Shown here: one piece after another, positions 8,049-16,710 of the stretch | How the letters are laid out: every line of letters starts with the position of its first letter | Numbering within the stretch: the stretch's first letter is position 1 | Assembly (NCBI RefSeq): GCF_003254585.1 | Contig: NZ_QJGZ01000042.1 | Span: 248,001-312,000 of the forward strand | From: Flavobacterium sharifuzzamanii | GTDB taxonomy: Bacteria; Bacteroidota; Bacteroidia; Flavobacteriales; Flavobacteriaceae | Reading direction: 5' to 3' | Length of the DNA: 64,000 bases | Notes under the pieces: model-generated | What the model saw: the letters and a program-made list of their open reading frames with translations, nothing else | Databases searched by the model: none | Told to the model about the DNA's origin: nothing | Translations under genes and position numbers: made by a program

Positions 8049-8150
8049 TTGTCATTTCGACGAAGGAGAAATCTTCACGAGAAACTCGACAAAGATTGGA
8101 ATCTCGATGTAGAGCTACTTGCGGAGATTTCTCCTTCGTCGAAATGACAA
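8049..8150. repeat. Long-arm stem-loop repeat (copy A)
   Basis: Perfect 26-bp inverted arms at 8049-8074 and 8125-8150 contain GTCATTTCGACGAAGGAG; the spacer is about 50 bp. The element lies between fadA and fadE, so it would form a hairpin in the operon transcript. Related copies lie at 22918-23046 and 33478-33583. Confidence 0.9.
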
Positions 8151-8199
8151 GATTGTGTACAAAAACCATAAATAAAAAACATACAAAAAAACATTAGCA

Positions 8200-10005
8200 A
8201 TGGCAGATACAATCCAAAAAAACGTGACTCGTGGCGGTCAGTTTTTAGTTAAAGAAACAAAATGCGAAGATATCTTCACACCAGAAGATTTCTCGGAAGA
8301 GCAGTTAATGATGCGTGACTCTGTAAAAGAGTTCGTTGACAAAGAATTATGGGCGCATAAAGATCGTTTTGAGAAAAAAGATTACGCTTATACAGAATCA
8401 TCTATGCGTAAAGCTGGAGAACTTGGACTTCTTGGAGTTGCGGTTCCAGAAGAATACGGCGGATTAGGAATGGGATTTGTTTCTACAATGTTGGTTTGTG
8501 ACTACATTTCTGGAGCAACAGGTTCATTCTCAACTGCTTTTGGTGCTCATACAGGAATTGGAACTATGCCAATTACACTTTACGGTACTGAAGAACAAAA
8601 GAAAAAATACGTTCCGAAATTGGCTTCTGGAGAATGGTTTGGTGCTTATTGCTTAACTGAGCCAGGCGCAGGATCTGATGCTAACTCAGGAAAAACTAAA
8701 GCTGTTTTATCTGAAGACGGAAAATACTACTCTATCACAGGTCAAAAAATGTGGATTTCGAATGCAGGTTTCTGCAGTGTTTTCATCGTTTTTGCTCGTA
8801 TTGGAGATGATAAAAATATTACAGGTTTCATCGTAGAAAACGATCCTTCAAACGGAATTTCTATGAATGAAGAAGAGCATAAATTAGGAATTCGTGCTTC
8901 TTCTACTCGTCAGGTTTTCTTTAACGAAACAAAAGTTCCGGTTGAAAACATGTTGTCTGAAAGAGGAAACGGTTTCAAAATTGCAATGAATGCCTTGAAT
9001 GTTGGTCGTATTAAATTAGCTGCGGCTTGTTTAGATGCTCAAAGAAGAGTTACTTCTGGAGCTGTAAAATATGCTAACGAAAGAATTCAGTTCAATACTT
9101 CTATTTCATCATTTGGAGCTATCCGTTCTAAATTAGCTGAAATGGCGACTAATGCTTACGCTGGGGAAAGCGCTTCTTATCGTGCAGCAAAAGACATCGA
9201 AGATAGAATTGCTGCTCGTGAAGCGGAAGGAACTTCTCACCAAGAAGCAGAATTAAAAGGTGTTGAAGAATATGCTATCGAGTGTTCTATCTTGAAAGTA
9301 GCGGTTTCTGAAGACGTTCAATCTTGTTCTGATGAAGGAATTCAGATTTTTGGTGGAATGGGATTCTCTGAAGATACTCCAATGGAAAGTGCTTGGAGAG
9401 ATGCTCGTATCGCTCGTATCTACGAAGGAACAAACGAAATCAATAGAATGCTTTCTGTAGGTATGTTGATCAAAAAAGCAATGAAAGGACACGTTGATTT
9501 ACTTGGACCAGCAATGAAAGTTCAAGAAGAATTAATGGGAATTCCATCTTTTGATACACCAGATTTTTCTGAATTATTCTCTGAAGAAAAAGGAATCATC
9601 GCTAACCTTAAGAAAGTTTTCTTAATGGTTGCAGGAAGCGCTGTTCAAAAATACGGTCCAGAATTAGATGCTCACCAACAATTATTGATGGCAGCTTCAG
9701 ATATCTTAATCGAAATCTACATGGCTGAAAGTACAATTTTGAGAACTGAAAAATTAGCAAAAGCTCAAGGCGAAGACAAAGTTCAGGAGCAAATTGCAAT
9801 GGCAAAATTATACTTATACAAAGCGGTTGATATTGTAAACTTAAGAGGAAAAGAAGGAATCGCTTCTTTCGCTGAAGGTGACGAGCAACGTATGATGTTA
9901 ATGGGACTTAAACGTTTCACTAAATACACTAACCTGCCAAATGTTGTGGCACTTAGAGAAAAAATTGCAGCAAAATTAGTAGCAGAAAACACTTACTGCT
10001 ACTAA
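8200..10005 (+). CDS. fadE: Acyl-CoA dehydrogenase
   Basis: A 601-residue flavoprotein, longer than the usual 380-residue class because of a C-terminal extension, like Bacillus FadE. The middle domain contains CLTEPGAGSDA and KMWISNAG. The C-terminal helical domain contains QIFGGMGFSED and the catalytic-glutamate motif IYEGTNEINRML. It catalyses the first, FAD-dependent step of beta-oxidation; the electron acceptor is probably ETF, which is not encoded here. It is the last gene of the marR-fadN-S23-fadA-fadE run and is followed by a strong terminator. Confidence 0.94.
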   Translation: MADTIQKNVTRGGQFLVKETKCEDIFTPEDFSEEQLMMRDSVKEFVDKELWAHKDRFEKKDYAYTESSMRKAGELGLLGVAVPEEYGGLGMGFVSTMLVCDYISGATGSFSTAFGAHTGIGTMPITLYGTEEQKKKYVPKLASGEWFGAYCLTEPGAGSDANSGKTKAVLSEDGKYYSITGQKMWISNAGFCSVFIVFARIGDDKNITGFIVENDPSNGISMNEEEHKLGIRASSTRQVFFNETKVPVENMLSERGNGFKIAMNALNVGRIKLAAACLDAQRRVTSGAVKYANERIQFNTSISSFGAIRSKLAEMATNAYAGESASYRAAKDIEDRIAAREAEGTSHQEAELKGVEEYAIECSILKVAVSEDVQSCSDEGIQIFGGMGFSEDTPMESAWRDARIARIYEGTNEINRMLSVGMLIKKAMKGHVDLLGPAMKVQEELMGIPSFDTPDFSELFSEEKGIIANLKKVFLMVAGSAVQKYGPELDAHQQLLMAASDILIEIYMAESTILRTEKLAKAQGEDKVQEQIAMAKLYLYKAVDIVNLRGKEGIASFAEGDEQRMMLMGLKRFTKYTNLPNVVALREKIAAKLVAENTYCY

Positions 10006-10037
10006 TTTCAAAATAGTTTTTAGCTTTTAATTTGTTA

Positions 10038-10071
10038 TAAACCCGCGCAAGTCCGAAACTGCGCGGGTTTA
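10038..10071 (+). terminator. Intrinsic terminator of the fad operon
   Basis: Arms TAAACCCGCGCA (10038-10049) and its exact complement (10060-10071) enclose a 10-nt loop and are followed by a T-rich tract. Confidence 0.85.
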
Positions 10072-10235
10072 TTTTTTCTGATATTTTAGGTGAAAGATAT
10101 TTCTTATTTGTCGCAATATTTTTGCAGTTATTTGCAAAATATTTGTTAAAATTAGCTTTCAGATTCATGCAGAATAGTTAAACATCAAATGGATTACAGT
10201 ATATTTAACATTCTAAAACTATAAAAAACAAAATA

Positions 10236-11330
10236 ATGAAACAAATTAACCTAATTGCATCATTTTTATTGTGCTTTTGCTTTGCTACTACCTTCGCTCA
10301 AAAGAACAAAAAAATGGACATTATTGCTTATTACACTGGCGATTCTCAACTTATTGATAAATATGAAGTTGAAAAATTAAACCAGATTATTTTTAGCTTT
10401 TGCCATTTAAAAGATGGTAAATTAAGTGTCGATTCTGCAAAAGATTCTATCACAATAAAGCATTTAGTTTCGCTTAAAGCAAAAAATCCGCAACTTAAAA
10501 TCGTTCTATCACTTGGTGGCTGGGGAGGCTGCGAACCTTGTTCTCAGGCATTCTCAACTGCTGAAGGTCGCTTAAAATTTGCAAAATCAGTAAAAGAAGT
10601 AAGCGATTATTTTAAAGCTGACGGTTTAGATTTAGATTGGGAATACCCATCAATTGAAGGTCTTCCTGGGCATTTGTACCAACCTGCTGATAAACCTAAT
10701 TTTACTGAATTGATTAAAATATTACGTTCTACTTTAGGTAAAAAATATGAATTAAGTTTTGCTGCAGGAGGTTTCCAAAAATGTTTAGATGAATCTATAG
10801 ATTGGAAAGCTGTTGCTCCTTACGTAAACCGCATTAATATTATGAGTTACGATTTAGTAAACGGATATTCAAAAGTTACTGGGCACCATACTCCATTATA
10901 CAGCACAAATCCGAAAGAAGAATCTACAGATAGAGCTGTTGAGTTTTTATTAAAAGCAGGCGTTCCTGCTGAAAAATTAGTAATTGGTGGTGCATTCTAT
11001 ACTAGACAATGGAAAAATGTAGAGAATATCAACAACGGATTGTATCAGGCAGGAGAACATTTTCAAGGTGTTGACTTTAAAAACTACGCTACAACATACA
11101 CAGAAGCAAACGGCTGGAAATATTTTTATGATGAAAAAGCTCAAGCACCATATTGGTACAATGCTTCGACTAAAACTTTTGCAACATCAGATGATTTAAA
11201 ATCTATAAAAGCAAAAGCTGAATACGCAAAAGCTAAAAAATTAGGAGGAATTATGTTTTGGGAACTTACTCTAGATAGTTTCCGTGACGGAATGGTAAAT
11301 GAAATTTACAAAGTTAAAACTGAAAAATAA
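10236..11330 (+). CDS. Glycoside hydrolase family 18 (chitinase-like), secreted
   Basis: A 364-residue protein with an N-terminal signal peptide (MKQINLIASFLLCFCF...AQ). The GH18 barrel is clear: SLGGWGG on strand 3, the catalytic DGLDLDWEYP (DxxDxDxE, acid Glu present) on strand 4, MSYDLV on strand 6 and GIMFWELTLD on strand 8. The enzyme should hydrolyse beta-1,4-N-acetylglucosamine linkages such as chitin or related glycans outside the cytoplasm. It has no added carbohydrate-binding or type IX secretion domain. It stands alone between a terminator and a convergent gene. Confidence 0.92.
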   Translation: MKQINLIASFLLCFCFATTFAQKNKKMDIIAYYTGDSQLIDKYEVEKLNQIIFSFCHLKDGKLSVDSAKDSITIKHLVSLKAKNPQLKIVLSLGGWGGCEPCSQAFSTAEGRLKFAKSVKEVSDYFKADGLDLDWEYPSIEGLPGHLYQPADKPNFTELIKILRSTLGKKYELSFAAGGFQKCLDESIDWKAVAPYVNRINIMSYDLVNGYSKVTGHHTPLYSTNPKEESTDRAVEFLLKAGVPAEKLVIGGAFYTRQWKNVENINNGLYQAGEHFQGVDFKNYATTYTEANGWKYFYDEKAQAPYWYNASTKTFATSDDLKSIKAKAEYAKAKKLGGIMFWELTLDSFRDGMVNEIYKVKTEK

Positions 11331-11365
11331 AAAAAAGAGGGAATCAAATTGATTCCCTCTTTTTT
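11331..11365. terminator. Bidirectional terminator between chitinase and convergent gene
   Basis: Arms 11331-11345 and 11351-11365 are exact complements (core GAGGGAATC) with an AAATT loop and A/T tracts on both sides, so it can serve both convergent genes. Confidence 0.85.
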
Positions 11366-11379
11366 TATAGATGAATATT

Positions 11380-11871
11380 TTACATCATTTTAGTCTTATT
11401 TTTATCCATTTCACCAATAAAAGGAATAGCTTCCAAGATTTCGCTTCTAATTATAGTTTGAAGATAAACCTCAAGTTGAATAAACTTCGCTGCATTTATT
11501 GACCCAATTGCTTTTTTCGCCTGATTATAAGTTTTAGAGTAAAGCTTCTCATAGTCAACATGATTTTTTAAAGTAGCTTTTGCCAATTCATCCGCTTTTG
11601 CATCAGTTAAAGTTTCATAATTAGCTGCATAATCATTTAGCAATTGAAACTTTGTCTGCCCTAAAGCTTTTCGGGAGGTTTCATAATCGTCGTACACTTT
11701 AGTAAAAGCTGCCGCTTGAGCATCAGATAAATTCATATACTGTTTTACCAGGTCAGCTTTAGATTTTCCATAAACACTTTGTACTACTTCTAAATCTTCT
11801 TTATAAGAAGACTGCGCATAAGATGAAAACGAGGCTGCCGCCATGATAAGAATAAGTCCTAATTTTTTCAT
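11380..11871 (-). CDS. Secreted helical protein of unknown function
   Basis: The start is placed at 11871 because it opens with a signal peptide, MKKLGLILIMAAASFSSYAQ; the frame is open further up to 11934 without a better start. The mature part of about 140 residues is rich in Ala, Lys and Tyr and predicted almost fully helical (DLVKQYMNLSDAQAAAFTKVYDDYE). The LSDAQ...F..VYDDYE pattern recalls small periplasmic stress proteins of the LTxxQ type. I do not recognise a named family. Downstream of the Phenol_MetA-like gene on the same strand. Confidence 0.7.
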   Translation of the reverse strand: MKKLGLILIMAAASFSSYAQSSYKEDLEVVQSVYGKSKADLVKQYMNLSDAQAAAFTKVYDDYETSRKALGQTKFQLLNDYAANYETLTDAKADELAKATLKNHVDYEKLYSKTYNQAKKAIGSINAAKFIQLEVYLQTIIRSEILEAIPFIGEMDKNKTKMM

Positions 11872-11953
11872 AGTTTTAATTTTAAATTTGTTTTTAAAAA
11901 TATATGCATACTCAAATATACTGATTTTAAACACATTAAATCATAATCATGTT

Positions 11954-12868
11954 TTAAAAGAAAGAATATTGGTAAACTGCTGATAAGGCATAGTAATTTA
12001 GTCCGTTGTTGGTATATGCTCCAATATGATATTGAAATCTAATAGACTGCCCCTTTGCAATTGGAGTAGAAAAAGTTCCTCCTACTCGCCAGTTATCAAT
12101 CTGGCTATCATCTGAAACTCCATCAGTAATAGTTCGTCCTCCAAAAAACCAAGTCGTATTGAAACCAACCCACATTTGGTTTTTAAAATAATAGCTTGCA
12201 TGCGCTTGAAGGCTATAGGTTGGTTTTTGCTCCAATTTTTTTCCTAGATAGTCGTTATTATCCGTATAAAACCACATTCCGCCATAGGCCTCGGCATAAA
12301 CATGGGCAAACCTTTTCGATACCCCTATTTCAGGCTTAAAAGCCCAGCGGTTTGTTCCAATATTTACTTGTTTATCGCCATAATACCTTCCTGTTGGGAT
12401 TGAAGTAACCAAACTAACTCCAAGAATTGTTTTTTGCTCAAAACTTCTGAATTCAGATTTATCAAGTGCAGGAGAACCTAATAAATTAATTCCAAAACGC
12501 ACTTTCATATCTGCAAAACCAGTTCTTGAGCCAGTAACCAGCTGATCACTAACTACAGCAGATCCATCCATAAACGTAAAAGGTAGCGCTACCTGTACAC
12601 GAGCCAGTTTATCTGCCATCCCAAAAGTTCTAATATAATTTACAGCCATGTTGTGGCTTTGAAGTGTAAAATCTTTTATGGGTAGAGAAGGATCTGTCAG
12701 CACATTCCCATTCATAAAAACATAACCTGCAGCAATTACATTTAAACCTTTAGGAACATTTGCATAGACTCTGGGTTCCAAATCCTGACCAAATACGCTG
12801 CACACACCAAAAAAGAAAAACAAAACCGAAAACTGCCACTTTAATAACAAAAAAAAGATTCTTACCAT
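11954..12868 (-). CDS. Outer-membrane barrel, MetA-pathway-of-phenol-degradation family
   Basis: A 304-residue protein with a signal peptide ending near GVCSVFGQ and alternating beta-strand pattern throughout, ending in aromatic YQYSFF as expected for an outer-membrane barrel. Sequence such as GLNVIAAGYVFMNGNV and the late RFQYHIGAYTNNGLNYYAL fits the Phenol_MetA_deg / 'transporter' family. Its cargo is unknown. It is followed on the same strand by the small secreted helical gene and preceded by the DUF4251 and META genes, perhaps a loose operon of cell-envelope proteins. Confidence 0.7.
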   Translation of the reverse strand: MVRIFFLLLKWQFSVLFFFFGVCSVFGQDLEPRVYANVPKGLNVIAAGYVFMNGNVLTDPSLPIKDFTLQSHNMAVNYIRTFGMADKLARVQVALPFTFMDGSAVVSDQLVTGSRTGFADMKVRFGINLLGSPALDKSEFRSFEQKTILGVSLVTSIPTGRYYGDKQVNIGTNRWAFKPEIGVSKRFAHVYAEAYGGMWFYTDNNDYLGKKLEQKPTYSLQAHASYYFKNQMWVGFNTTWFFGGRTITDGVSDDSQIDNWRVGGTFSTPIAKGQSIRFQYHIGAYTNNGLNYYALSAVYQYSFF

Positions 12869-12912
12869 ATAATACTCAGACGAATTTGTGACAAGTTTAG
12901 TATTGAATTATA

Positions 12913-13431
12913 TCATTGTTTCTCTGCTGTTTTTGGAGCATATACTACTCCATCATAACTAATTGGACCTCTATTATTACTACTCACAGAAAGTGTTGTG
13001 CTTCCGTTATAAAAGATAGAAAACGTTAAATCGTACACATCACTGGCTCCTCTTACTGTTGCTTTTAGAATGGTATTATTCTTTTTGCTTTCGACTCTAA
13101 CATTTTCAGGTTTTCCTTCAAATTTTATTCCGCCATCAGTACTGTATCCAACATTATAACCACGTCCAAAAAAAGGAAGATCACAAGTTGTGTTATCAAT
13201 TTTAAACTTTAAAAAATAAGTATTATAGTCCAACTGAATCAATCTACCGCCTTGAGGCGTTGCCTTTTGTGCTTCAAAAACAAAATTTTGACTATTTATA
13301 ATCGCTTTGATTTCATTTTGTTTCTTGAGTTCTCTTTCTTGTTTAAGTTCTTTTTTTGTTTTTTCCTGTCCAGAAACCGAAAAACTAACAATACTTAGTA
13401 AGAACAGTAAAACAGACATCGTAGTTTTCAT
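12913..13431 (-). CDS. DUF4251 domain protein, secreted
   Basis: A 172-residue protein with a signal peptide (MKTTMSVLLFLLSIVSFSVSGQ), then a charged KELKQERELKKQNE linker and a beta-rich domain. The features LPFFGRGYNVGY and the phrase GGIKFEGKPENV match the DUF4251 family found in Bacteroidota. Function is unknown. It begins only 4 bp after the META-domain gene ends, so the two are likely cotranscribed. Confidence 0.82.
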   Translation of the reverse strand: MKTTMSVLLFLLSIVSFSVSGQEKTKKELKQERELKKQNEIKAIINSQNFVFEAQKATPQGGRLIQLDYNTYFLKFKIDNTTCDLPFFGRGYNVGYSTDGGIKFEGKPENVRVESKKNNTILKATVRGASDVYDLTFSIFYNGSTTLSVSSNNRGPISYDGVVYAPKTAEKQ

Positions 13432-13435
13432 AACA

Positions 13436-13864
13436 TCATTTTTTAGTGAAGCGCATCATGGCAATATCCCCAGAAATAAAGTTTAAAGTCTTACCATCAT
13501 CTGTTATATCGTAAGAAGTTATTTTTTGAAGTGTACTCAAATAAGTTTGTTCACCTTGCAATCCATCCAAACACATCATTTTGGTTACTGCCATTGGCTG
13601 AGTAAAATCGATTTTGTTGCCATCAATAACCAATTTTCCTGAGTATGTATTACAGCTCGCATTACCAGAAACCTGAGTTGCTTTGGTATCAAAGTTTATT
13701 GTTGGTTTTTTATTTGGGTATAATCCATCAAAAGTAATTCGTGGTCCAGAAATGTAATTCAGCTCCCAAGTTCCATCAAGTTTAGAAACTGAATCTGTTT
13801 TTGCGCATTTGCAGGAAATTAAAAACGAACTAAAAAAAACGAGGGTAAAAATCTTTTTCATCAT
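13436..13864 (-). CDS. META-domain (HslJ-like) lipoprotein
   Basis: A 142-residue protein with a lipobox in FLISCKCAK (Cys near residue 18) and a single META domain: the WELNYISG start and the signature GNASCNTYSGK followed by MMCLDG...TYLSTL. META/HslJ proteins sit in the envelope and are linked to heat or antibiotic stress in Escherichia coli; the biochemical role is unknown. First gene of a run on the minus strand with DUF4251. Confidence 0.87.
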   Translation of the reverse strand: MMKKIFTLVFFSSFLISCKCAKTDSVSKLDGTWELNYISGPRITFDGLYPNKKPTINFDTKATQVSGNASCNTYSGKLVIDGNKIDFTQPMAVTKMMCLDGLQGEQTYLSTLQKITSYDITDDGKTLNFISGDIAMMRFTKK

Positions 13865-14077
13865 AACATTAAGGATTAAATGTGAGCGAATTAGACAAAT
13901 GGCTTTCAGAAATTATTCGTTAAAAACCTATACGAATTTAAACAATATTTTCGGTTTTTAACTCAATCAATATCAAATTATAACGTATAGTTTGACTTTT
14001 TTTTAACTTTTAGAGTTAATCAAATCCGTTATTTTATGTTAAATTTACTTAATCTTTAACTAAAAATGCCCGTAGAT

Positions 14078-14605
14078 ATGAAAAAACTAATTGTTTCTTT
14101 CGCTATAATTACAGCCTTAATCATTGGCTGTAAAACAAATAATAAATCAAATGATGCTAAAACTCTGACTGTTGCATTAGAGCCAAAAAGCAACAGTAAA
14201 GTAGCTGGAACTGCTACTTTTGTTGAAAAAAATGGCAAAGTAACTTTTACAGCAAAAATCACAGGATTAGAGCCAGGAGTTCACGCAATTCACATTCATG
14301 AAAAAGCAGATTGCAGTTCTGCAGACGGAAGTTCTGCTGGAGGACACTGGAATCCGACCTTCAAAAAACATGGAAAATGGGGAGTTGGAGAATATCATAA
14401 AGGCGATATTGGAAACTTTACCGCTGATGCAAAAGGTAACGGATCTATCACTTTAACTACCGACGAATGGTGCGTTGGATGTGGAGATTCTAACAAAGAT
14501 GTTCTTGGCAAAGGTTTAATTGTACATGCTGGAACAGATGATTTTACCACTCAGCCAACAGGAAATGCAGGAGGAAGAGTTGCTTGCGCAGGAATCATTA
14601 AATAA
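14078..14605 (+). CDS. sodC: Cu/Zn superoxide dismutase lipoprotein
   Basis: The start at 14078 (MKKLIVSFAIITALIIGCK) gives a clean lipoprotein signal with the lipidated Cys at residue 18; an in-frame ATG at 14066 would add four residues. The SOD fold is complete. Copper/zinc ligands are in HAIHIHE, GGHWNP, GEYHKGDIGN and LIVHAG, the cysteines for the disulfide are in ADCSS and VACAG, and the active-site Arg is in GGRVACAG. It removes superoxide at the cell surface or in the periplasm. It is monocistronic between AT-rich gaps. Confidence 0.92.
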   Translation: MKKLIVSFAIITALIIGCKTNNKSNDAKTLTVALEPKSNSKVAGTATFVEKNGKVTFTAKITGLEPGVHAIHIHEKADCSSADGSSAGGHWNPTFKKHGKWGVGEYHKGDIGNFTADAKGNGSITLTTDEWCVGCGDSNKDVLGKGLIVHAGTDDFTTQPTGNAGGRVACAGIIK

Positions 14606-14714
14606 GAAAAATTTGAATAACCGCTATTTTTAACAAAATCTAGCGGTTATTTCATTTTAAAATGAATCCTAAAACAAGAAAAAGACATAGCTTTGCATCA
14701 GCAAAATAAAGTCA

Positions 14715-15917
14715 ATGATTAACCCATCAGCACCAGGCTGGATCGATAAGTTTTTTAGTGAACAGAAGTTTTCAGAAGCAATTCCTTTTGAAACAGTGGA
14801 TTCGTTTTACTATAAAGTGAGAGAAACGGGTTTTATTTACGGCCATATTATTGCTATTGATTCTCAAATTCCGATTCCAATTAAGGGGTGGTTTAAAACC
14901 GAAATTTCAAAAGTAGCTTTACTTAATACACTCTATCATGTTTTTTGTTTAGAGAAAAGAAATTCGGAACCTAAAAATTTTATTTCTGAAGTTTTAAAGT
15001 TTTACAAACAGATGAATCCAGAAGGATTTAATTTGTTTAAAATTTTATTGCCAAAAGACACTCCTTCTCTATCTCTAGAAAATATTATTGATCAGAGAGT
15101 TCAAACCAATGACAGTATCATCAGTAAAAACTTTTCACATTTGGTAACGAATGCTCTTTTGTTTATTGATGTTTTAGCTTTCAGACAATATTTGGAACAT
15201 GGAGAAATTCCTGAAAAATATTTAAAGAGAATAGAAGAAACAGTTCTAGGAATTGTTGGTTTGGCTTTAAAAACCAAAACTGTAAAATCGCAGCACGACG
15301 ATCTTTTAATCAAACTTTTTGAAGCTTCTATACGTTATTCAAAATTTTCAAAAGTCACTGTAGAAACTTTAGAAACTTTGAATCTTGATTACTTTAAAAA
15401 CAGACTTGAACAATATTATCTGATTGACATGGCCGGAATGGCCTTGTGGAGCGATGGTGTAGTAGAAAACGAAGAATCGTATTTTCTATATGCATTAGGA
15501 TCAACAATGGGAGTTCCTGATGATTTTGTGACCAAAAGTATGGACACAACCAACACTTTTATCACCACACATAAAAAGAAGATTCCATACTTTAATTATT
15601 CAAATCCTGTCAAACATTTTTATGATCAAATGACACACAGTGTGGTCAAATTAATCATACGAAATAAAAACAGACTGATTAAAGAAATCGTTCAAAGCAA
15701 AGAATTAATGGTACTTCTCGCCTATTCTACAACGAGAGATTTGGATGCGAAGGAAAAGAAAAAGGTAAAAAAACAGCTTTTAGACATTTGTAAAACCATT
15801 CCATCTCTGACCATATTTTTACTTCCTGGAGGAAGTTTATTACTGCCGATATTGATTAAGTTTATTCCAACAATGCTTCCATCGGCATTTAATGAGAATT
15901 TAGACGAAAACGAATAA
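14715..15917 (+). CDS. LETM1-related (biofilm-associated) protein
   Basis: A 400-residue protein with the near-C-terminal block KTIPSLTIFLLPGGSLLLPI, which resembles the LETM1 motif, ahead of a short hydrophobic end (LIKFIPTMLPSAF). The rest is helical, with a GMALWSDGVVENEES segment near residue 240 that resembles a TerB/EF-hand-like helical bundle. From memory, Flavobacterium annotations call this family LETM1-related biofilm-associated protein. Its exact role is unknown. It is separated from sodC by about 110 bp and closes with a strong terminator. Confidence 0.7.
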   Translation: MINPSAPGWIDKFFSEQKFSEAIPFETVDSFYYKVRETGFIYGHIIAIDSQIPIPIKGWFKTEISKVALLNTLYHVFCLEKRNSEPKNFISEVLKFYKQMNPEGFNLFKILLPKDTPSLSLENIIDQRVQTNDSIISKNFSHLVTNALLFIDVLAFRQYLEHGEIPEKYLKRIEETVLGIVGLALKTKTVKSQHDDLLIKLFEASIRYSKFSKVTVETLETLNLDYFKNRLEQYYLIDMAGMALWSDGVVENEESYFLYALGSTMGVPDDFVTKSMDTTNTFITTHKKKIPYFNYSNPVKHFYDQMTHSVVKLIIRNKNRLIKEIVQSKELMVLLAYSTTRDLDAKEKKKVKKQLLDICKTIPSLTIFLLPGGSLLLPILIKFIPTMLPSAFNENLDENE

Positions 15918-15921
15918 AAAA

Positions 15922-15947
15922 AAATCGCCCTTTTTCAAGGGCGATTT
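15922..15947. terminator. Bidirectional terminator
   Basis: Arms AAATCGCCCTT (15922-15932) and complement (15937-15947) lie between two convergent genes and have A/T tracts on both sides. Confidence 0.85.
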
Positions 15948-15960
15948 CTATTTCTATCTA

Positions 15961-16596
15961 TTAAAGATCTAATTGGTAAACTTCATCAAGTTCATCATTC
16001 GAAGCGATGTTTACATCTAAATCGGTTACAAAACCTGAATTTAATCCGTAAACCCATCCGTGAAGCATTAAATCTTGACCATTTTTCCAAGCATTTTGTA
16101 CAATAGATGTTTTTGCTAAGTTGTAAACCTGTTCTTTAGTATTGATTTCAACAAAAGCATTAAAACGCTCTTCTTCATTCTCAATAGAATTCAAGTATTT
16201 ATCATGCAGACGGTATTCATCTTTAATATGACGTAACCAGTTATCGATAATTCCAACAGACTGATGTCCCATTGCAGCTTTAACACCACCGCATCCGTAG
16301 TGTCCGCACACAATAATATGCTTTATTTTTAAAACATTTACAGCATAATCCAAAACACTAAGCATGTTCATATCAGAATGCACAACCATATTGGCAATGT
16401 TACGATGAACAAATACTTCTCCTGGTTTTGCACCAACAATTTCGTTAGCAGGAACACGGCTGTCAGAACATCCAATCCACAATAATGGTGGTGATTGTCC
16501 TTTTGCTAAATCAGCAAAATAGTTAGGATCTTTTGCCAATGACGTTTCTACCCACTTTTTATTGTTCTCTAATAACTGCTCATAAAATTTTCTCAT
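15961..16596 (-). CDS. can: Beta-class carbonic anhydrase
   Basis: A 211-residue enzyme. The zinc ligands and Asp-Arg pair are in GCSDSRVPANE (near residue 43) and HYGCGGV (near 98), with the typical PGEVFVHRNIANMV between. It interconverts CO2 and bicarbonate in the cytoplasm. It lies 114 bp downstream of a SulP transporter on the same strand, a pairing that suggests bicarbonate uptake or CO2 retention. The sequence ends without a membrane anchor or signal peptide. Confidence 0.95.
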   Translation of the reverse strand: MRKFYEQLLENNKKWVETSLAKDPNYFADLAKGQSPPLLWIGCSDSRVPANEIVGAKPGEVFVHRNIANMVVHSDMNMLSVLDYAVNVLKIKHIIVCGHYGCGGVKAAMGHQSVGIIDNWLRHIKDEYRLHDKYLNSIENEEERFNAFVEINTKEQVYNLAKTSIVQNAWKNGQDLMLHGWVYGLNSGFVTDLDVNIASNDELDEVYQLDL

Positions 16597-16710
16597 TTTT
16601 TTATTTTTTTGTGTGGTAATTTCTAAGTTATAATAGTCTCAAAAAATGAACTTGATGTAAAGTTACCTAAATTTTGACATTTCTTCGGTCTTAAAAACAC
16701 CTTATTTTAA

